Of a stretch of DNA of 9,299 nt, positions 7,067-9,299 are shown piece after piece; within the stretch, counting starts at the first letter, position 1; each line of letters opens with the position of its first letter. The position numbers and the translations under genes are program-made. A model generated the notes under the pieces. It made no database searches and was not told the DNA's origin. It was given only the letters and a program-made list of their open reading frames with translations. The DNA comes from Chloroflexota bacterium (GTDB lineage: Bacteria > Chloroflexota > Anaerolineae > Anaerolineales > UBA11579): positions 1 to 9,299 of the forward strand of contig JAUWSD010000033.1 of NCBI GenBank assembly GCA_030610225.1, given 5' to 3'.

Positions 7067-7075
7067 ATTATACCA
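7067..7075 (-). promoter_or_regulatory. Extended -10 promoter for the scpB operon
   Basis: The minus strand reads TGGTATAAT, the same nine bases as the sucC promoter. Transcription would begin near 7060, giving a leader of about 33 bases before the scpB ATG at 7027. The box lies just before the plus-strand lipoprotein start codon at 7080, and its -35 region would be inside that gene. No good -35 hexamer is visible there. Confidence 0.6.
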
Positions 7076-7079
7076 GCCC

Positions 7080-8684
7080 ATGAATCAAAAAATGATCACA
7101 TTAATAATTAAAATATTGAGATTTTGCATATCTTCAATATTTCTTTTGATGCTGCTCTCGGCTTGCGCGGGACCGCAGGTTCAACAGGCCGATCTAAATG
7201 TAATTGTATACGATAATGGTACAAAACAGGGGCTTACAGTATCGGCAGGAAGCACAGTTCGGGATACGATCGAGAGCTCAAATATTGAACTCTCAGCTTT
7301 AGACAGAAGCGAACCTCCACTTTACACAGTAGTTTCCGAGGGGATGGAAATAAGCATCATCCGCGTGACAGAAGAATATTGGATCGAAGAAAGTGTGATC
7401 CCATACGAAACAAAGATAATAAGAGATGGTGAATTACCTGAAGGCGAACAGCGCCTGATGCAGCCTGGAGTAAACGGGCTTCAGGAGACTACATACCGAA
7501 AAGTATTTGAAAACGGGGTAGAGGTGTCTGAAGGTATTGTGAAAGTGGTGACAGTTGACGAAGCTGATGATGAGATCATCAGGGTTGGCAGCCAGACACC
7601 ACTGGAAGTATTCAGCATTTCAGGGAAGATAGCATATATTTCCGGAGGTAATGCCTGGTTGATGGAGGGTAACACCGGTAACCGAAGGCCAATAGTTTTG
7701 AATGGCAATTTGGATGGGTGGGTGTTTGAGATATCACCGGACGGTAAATGGCTACTGTTTTCCCAAAGTGAAGAAAGTGACGAGGTAATAAACTCATTAT
7801 GGGTTGTGAATCTGATAGAAGAGGGTGATCCGATCCCGATGAATATTGAGAACGTGATCCATTTTGCTGCCTGGATACCCGATGAATCTTATGGAATCTT
7901 ATACAGCACTGTTGAGAAATCACTCGCTTCTCCTGGGTGGCAGGCTTATAACAACCTGATCTACCGCAGTTTCCACGATGAAGAAGAAAGAGTGTCTCCT
8001 CCGATCCTGTTGATCGAAGAGAATACAAGCGGACTATATAGTTGGTGGGGGGCAGATTTTAAAATTTCTCCAAATGGTGATCGTGTATTGATCATAAAAC
8101 CAGATAGCATCCAATTATTTGATCTGTATGATCGGATACTGACTGATGTTTTCAATTTTTCCCCATATCAAACCTCTGGGGATTGGGCCTGGGTACCTGA
8201 CCTGAGCTGGAATAAGAATTCCAAATCTTTCTTTTATACAGGTTTGGCTAATGAAAACAGTCTCTCTGACAATCCAGAATCGGTCAACTTCGAGATCAAG
8301 TTCTATGATCTGGAAAGCGGCATAAAATTAACACTGGTCGAGAGTGTGGGGATATTTGGATCACCTATAATATCGCACGAATATTCTTTGGATAGCGGGG
8401 AGACACAGACTTTTATTGCTTATATGCAGGCACTTCAGGCGACTGATAGTGTCAACAGTGAATATAGGTTGAATTTGGTTGATATTGATGGTTCAAACCA
8501 GGAATCCATTTTTCCGGAAATCGGATTGCCCGGGTTAGATCCTCAATCCATTGAATGGTCAAAGGATGGCGATCCAATGATCGCATTGCTCTATCACAGG
8601 AATATTTGGATCGTGGATATTAAAACTGGCGATACTTATCAATTAACCGCAGATGGATTGACGATAGAAATAGATTGGAAATGA
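7080..8684 (+). CDS. Lipoprotein with DUF348-like and G5 domains and a TolB/PD40-like beta-propeller
   Basis: The N-terminus is a lipoprotein signal: positive residues, a hydrophobic stretch (about 7-26) and the lipobox LSAC with C29 as the lipidated residue, so the mature protein should be anchored outside the membrane. Residues about 38-96 look like a DUF348 (YabE-type) domain: VIVYDNGTKQGLTVSAGSTV, then LDRSEPPL and VSEGMEISIIRV. Residues about 97-171 fit a G5 domain: VIPYETKIIRDGELPEGE, QPGVNGLQ, YRKVFENGVEVSE and a closing IIRVGSQ. Residues about 181-534 contain propeller-like strands with FEISPDGKWLLFSQ (216-229), FKISPNGDRVLII (327-339) and IEWSKDGDPMIALLY (491-505), as in TolB/PD40 proteins. 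From memory, G5 and DUF348 usually occur in cell-wall-associated proteins and G5 is thought to bind amino sugars; a glycan or cell-wall role is inference. An ATG at 7092 is an alternative start; neither has a strong RBS. It is coupled to the epimerase gene downstream. Confidence 0.85.
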   Translation: MNQKMITLIIKILRFCISSIFLLMLLSACAGPQVQQADLNVIVYDNGTKQGLTVSAGSTVRDTIESSNIELSALDRSEPPLYTVVSEGMEISIIRVTEEYWIEESVIPYETKIIRDGELPEGEQRLMQPGVNGLQETTYRKVFENGVEVSEGIVKVVTVDEADDEIIRVGSQTPLEVFSISGKIAYISGGNAWLMEGNTGNRRPIVLNGNLDGWVFEISPDGKWLLFSQSEESDEVINSLWVVNLIEEGDPIPMNIENVIHFAAWIPDESYGILYSTVEKSLASPGWQAYNNLIYRSFHDEEERVSPPILLIEENTSGLYSWWGADFKISPNGDRVLIIKPDSIQLFDLYDRILTDVFNFSPYQTSGDWAWVPDLSWNKNSKSFFYTGLANENSLSDNPESVNFEIKFYDLESGIKLTLVESVGIFGSPIISHEYSLDSGETQTFIAYMQALQATDSVNSEYRLNLVDIDGSNQESIFPEIGLPGLDPQSIEWSKDGDPMIALLYHRNIWIVDIKTGDTYQLTADGLTIEIDWK

Positions 8685-8686
8685 TC

Positions 8687-9299
8687 ATGAAGAAGAAAAG
8701 AGTATTGATCTCAGGGGCTGCCGGGTTTTTAGGGTCACATCTTTGTGAAAGGCTGCTGGGCAGAGGATATGAAGTGATCGGGATGGATAATTTCATCACT
8801 GGTGATCCAAAGAATTTGGCAGGCTTTTCTGATGATCCTGATTTTTCATTCGTCCGCCATGATGTTTCTAATTATATATTTGTCCCTAGACATGTTGATT
8901 ATGTGATGCATTTTGCATCTCCTGCCAGCCCTAACCCTACATCATCTTATGGGTATGTGAATTTACCGATCCAGACCATGAAGGCTGGTGCGTTGGGAAC
9001 GCATAATATGCTGGGAGTAGCACTGGCGAATAAAAGCCGTTTTCTCCTGGCTTCCACTAGCGAAATCTACGGAGACCCGCTTGAACATCCACAGAAAGAA
9101 TCATATTGGGGCAACGTTGATCCTATAAGTGAACGAGCTGTATATGATGAAGCCAAACGCTTTGCTGAAGCATTGACAATGGCATATCACCGATACCATA
9201 AAGTAAATTCCAGTATTGTCCGCATATTCAACACCTATGGGGAGAGAATGCGGCTGGACGACGGTCGGGCGATCCCTAATTTCATCAAACAGGCATTGA
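8687..9299 (+). CDS. UDP-glucuronate decarboxylase-like NAD-dependent epimerase/dehydratase, cut by the window edge
   Basis: This is the first 204 residues of an extended short-chain dehydrogenase that acts on nucleotide sugars in the cytoplasm. Numbered from the upstream ATG at 8681, it has the NAD-binding loop GAAGFLGSH (12-20), HFASPASP (77-84), LLASTSEIYGDP (122-133) with E128, and the catalytic pair Y155 and K159 in VYDEAKR, followed by VRIFNTYGERM (180-190). HFASPASP, STSEIYGDP and RIFNTYG are close to UDP-xylose synthase (UXS), which makes UDP-xylose from UDP-glucuronate; a dTDP-glucose 4,6-dehydratase or 4-epimerase is less likely but cannot be excluded without the C-terminal half. 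Two in-frame starts exist. ATG 8681 overlaps the lipoprotein stop as ATGA; ATG 8687 is preferred because GGA at 8677-8679 is at a suitable distance. Either way the gene is closely coupled to the lipoprotein gene. The last base in the window begins the next codon. Confidence 0.88.
   Translation, partial: MKKKRVLISGAAGFLGSHLCERLLGRGYEVIGMDNFITGDPKNLAGFSDDPDFSFVRHDVSNYIFVPRHVDYVMHFASPASPNPTSSYGYVNLPIQTMKAGALGTHNMLGVALANKSRFLLASTSEIYGDPLEHPQKESYWGNVDPISERAVYDEAKRFAEALTMAYHRYHKVNSSIVRIFNTYGERMRLDDGRAIPNFIKQAL

Noticed and set aside
7612..8028. Minus-strand open frame of 138 codons opposite the lipoprotein gene
   Set aside because: The plus-strand frame carries a lipobox, a G5-like domain and propeller motifs. 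The antisense frame has no RBS or recognisable domain and contains scattered Cys, His and Arg typical of shadow translation.
1..9299. CRISPR arrays, tRNA or rRNA genes, transposases, long DNA repeats
   Set aside because: I looked for regularly spaced repeats, tRNA-like arms, transposase motifs and long inverted ends and saw none. Almost all of the window is accounted for by conserved coding sequence with short gaps.

Overview
The window looks like a chromosomal segment of a free-living, probably anaerobic bacterium. The best guess is Chloroflexota, class Anaerolineae. This is an inference from gene style: a very long Agl23/TIGR03663-like membrane glycosyltransferase ending in NHL repeats, a lipoprotein with DUF348-G5-propeller layout, and an UDP-xylose-synthase-like epimerase. 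No rRNA or other phylogenetic marker is present to confirm it. I see no mobile element, CRISPR array, tRNA or phage gene, and no obvious change of base composition.

Layout. Positions 1-7081 are all on the minus strand, so transcription runs right to left: scpB (condensin-associated segregation protein), a RluB/RsuA-type rRNA pseudouridine synthase one base behind it, then after 40 bp the 1115-residue membrane glycosyltransferase/propeller protein. A separate extended -10 promoter at 2264-2272 starts sucC-sucD (succinyl-CoA synthetase beta and alpha), which ends at a clear intrinsic terminator (127-162). Beyond that, the first 13 codons of another minus-strand gene with a perfect AGGAGG site run off the left edge. 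From 7080 rightwards the strand switches. A lipoprotein with a DUF348-like domain, a G5 domain and a TolB/PD40-like propeller is followed, with stop and start overlapping or nearly so, by a nucleotide-sugar epimerase/decarboxylase cut by the right edge.

How the genes fit together. sucCD makes ATP (or GTP) from succinyl-CoA in the TCA cycle, or runs in reverse in a reductive branch. scpB and the pseudouridine synthase are chromosome-maintenance and ribosome-maturation housekeeping genes, a pairing also seen in Firmicutes. The membrane glycosyltransferase and the lipoprotein-epimerase pair point to cell-surface glycan work: one uses a lipid-linked sugar, the other probably makes UDP-xylose or a related nucleotide sugar. 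Two different extracytoplasmic beta-propeller proteins therefore flank the scpB-rluB pair.

The most unusual sequence signal is at the strand switch. The two divergent genes appear to use extended -10 promoters that face each other inside one 49-bp stretch, so their 5' leaders would be complementary and each promoter lies at the other gene's start codon. All genes are intact apart from the two cut by the window edges. I did not find a clear new defence or mobile system here.
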